DNA of 64,000 bases from Trileptium ribeirensis (Eukaryota > Nematoda > Enoplea > Enoplida > Thoracostomopsidae). The stretch lies in NCBI GenBank assembly GCA_030248225.1, contig JASANE010012226.1, positions 118,700 to 182,699 of the forward strand. Reading direction: 5' to 3'. A program made the translations under genes and the position numbers. The notes under the pieces are model-generated. The model ran no database searches, was not told where the DNA came from, and saw only the letters and a list, made by a program, of their open reading frames with translations. Below are positions 62,389-64,000 of this stretch, piece after piece. Position 1 is the first letter of the stretch. Every line of letters starts with the position of its first letter.

Positions 62389-64000
62389 TGTAACAGCCCG
62401 ACAACTTCGGGGATTTCAACAAGATCTTCAAATAAGGAAAATCAAGGTCAAAATTGGGAAAAGGGGTGACGGGCGATCGGATACCGGTGGAGCGTGACCG
62501 GATTACTATGTTGTGTATCGTTAATCGTTGTTGTACAAATAAAATATGTCATGGATATAATATGTCGTGTCGTCACGCTCCACCCGCCCGAGGTGCGCGG
62601 GGTGATTTTGGCACCAACATGGAAATCTTGTGACACTGAGTAGGGTATCCGGTCGACCCCAAGCAAAAATCAATGATAACCTGTGCGTTTATTGTGTGCC
62701 TTAAATGAATGTTATTTTATTTCTTCTTATAGGTAGTACTGCGTGTCAGGATGGGTCGGGGTATTGTGCAGAACCTTTATCAAAACGCGAACGGGAAATT
62801 TTGATTGACATTCAAATCGCGGGGACCCATCCTGGCATGCCGTTGATGCATAACTGATTCGGTGAGCGAAGCGAGGACCAGATTGCTGGATAAATTAAAA
62901 CTTTAAGAGTCCGACTAAAACTCAATTTTCTATAGGTATTTTAAAGGCAAAATTTTATAGCTTTCCGGCACTTCACGCGAAATAGGATTATTGCAGTATC
63001 TTTAGGGCCCCCTGGGGCTTCAAAATCTCGCGTTCGGGTCAGCCCGCTCCGCACCCCTGAACACCTAGGGACCCCTAACCAAGCGTTTAAACACCCAATT
63101 TTCAAAGTCTCCGATCTCAACCAAAATAACCAAAACTCCCCAATTTTTCGATCCCCACACCTTCAGAGGGTTTTACCCTAACTATCTTATCGAAAACCGG
63201 GGCCACTTAACTTAACCGGTCCGCACAGGACCCTGATAACCCTATCGGGACACCAAAATTTCCTGTTTTTAACTCACAAAAAGGCCTCTAACAGGCCACC
63301 CAGGGGAGCTATACTAAATTTAATGTTTTTATCAGTAGGCGACCAGCCAGGGCATGAACCTGGTCCCGCCCCCGGCCGCCTACTGTTTTCCATTGATCCA
63401 CAATCACCTAAAATACGTTCGCATCCTGGTTAAATTTCGGCGCTCTGAGCGCTCGTATAGTTGGTCCTCTTAAATTTGCCGCGCCGGCCAGCGCGAGGTT
63501 TTTCTTGGTTGGCAGTCGTCGGCCACATTGCAGCTAAATTTCTTATTGTCGCCGTTGTTGCTTTTAAACTGCCCAGCAGTGACCAGCCGCTCACAGTCAT
63601 CATTATATTGTTGTTTTATTACACTGTTTGCCTGTTAGGGCTTAGAATGTTTAGAGTCGTCTATAGCTTGTTTTTCAAATTTGTAGGGCTCGATAGCAGG
63701 GCAGAGTCGGCACGCCAAAGGGCTAAAACAGAAGCCACAAAGGGGGGGTTAGCTCGAGTATAAAAAGGAAAGACCCAATGCAGCATTGGGACCAGTCGAG
63801 AGCAACAGCCGCAAAGTCGGCAGTTTTTCGTCGTTCGTGGCGGTTGTCGCCCGAACAGTTTGTTTAATTGTTTTTGTTTTGAGCTTTCGTTTTCCTTTGG
63901 CTTTTGAGTTCTGCCCAGGAGGCCCACACTGTGTAGCACAGGGTAGAGGTTCTCCTGGTGCGCTTCAGTGTTTTAAAATTTCATAAGCAAAGGCTGCCCT
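62389..64000 (+). mobile_element. LTR-like repeat, right copy, running off the window
   Basis: It starts TGTAACAGCCCGAC, where similarity with the inverted copy at 58524 also begins, so this is the likely LTR 5' end. It continues through the landmarks shared with the left copy to TATAAAAA at 63759-63766 and beyond the window edge, so the LTR exceeds 1.6 kb. An inverted pair GGATGGGTC/GACCCATCC sits at about 62751-62834. Confidence 0.75.
63759..63790 (+). promoter_or_regulatory. LTR TATA box and downstream hairpin (right copy)
   Basis: TATAAAAA at 63759-63766 is followed by CCCAAT-GCAGC-ATTGGG at 63774-63790. The arms are identical to those of the left copy and the loops differ. Confidence 0.65.

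Overview
The window is AT-rich animal (metazoan) nuclear DNA. The evidence is a spliced Rab11 gene with GT/AG introns, a Pol III tRNA-derived SINE, APE-type non-LTR retrotransposons, a Ty3/gypsy element, several hAT-like elements and MITEs. No bacterial operons, rRNA, CRISPR arrays or functional tRNA genes were seen. The species cannot be told from the sequence; the repeat mix would suit an invertebrate, possibly aquatic, but this is inference.

The one well-supported host gene is a Rab11 GTPase on the minus strand. Six coding exons lie at 46735-46774, 45293-45414, 42301-42423, 35380-35524, 30408-30488 and 8831-8961. They join in frame into 213 residues carrying every G motif and a C-terminal double cysteine. 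Only about 640 of the roughly 37.9 kb are coding. The introns are about 1.3, 2.9, 6.8, 4.9 and 21.4 kb and are built largely from decayed transposable elements.

Intron 5 (8962-30407) holds a minus-strand non-LTR RT remnant (11.85-12.8 kb) and a broken hAT-like gene next to a 2A-like peptide motif (13.1-14.5 kb). It also holds a plus-strand non-LTR endonuclease/RT copy (about 15.5-19.9 kb) interrupted by a 1.2-kb hAT-type element and a 359-bp MITE, a fold-back element (23.3-23.9 kb), a second MITE copy (24.2 kb) and the first of several related long repeats (26.9-28.3 kb). Intron 4 is almost entirely repeats: two more copies of that long repeat, an RT tail, and a 1.24-kb element with terminal inverted repeats. 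Intron 3 carries another copy of the long repeat, a compound hAT-type element (38.5-40.6 kb) and the middle part of the hAT-like gene family (40.7-41.4 kb).

Upstream of Rab11 (46.8-50 kb) there is repeat debris and no recognised gene. From 50.1 kb to the end the window is an LTR-retrotransposon graveyard. It has LTR-like repeats in direct orientation (50.83-52.2 kb and 62.39 kb to the end), an inverted truncated LTR copy (57.3-58.52 kb), and a decayed Ty3/gypsy gag-pol (54.72-57.29 kb). That gag-pol lacks protease and the RT core and carries a SINE with clean target-site duplications. A second inverted pair (52.64-53.0 and 61.25-61.6 kb) adds to the nested layout. An unrecognised open exon-like stretch lies at 53759-53979.
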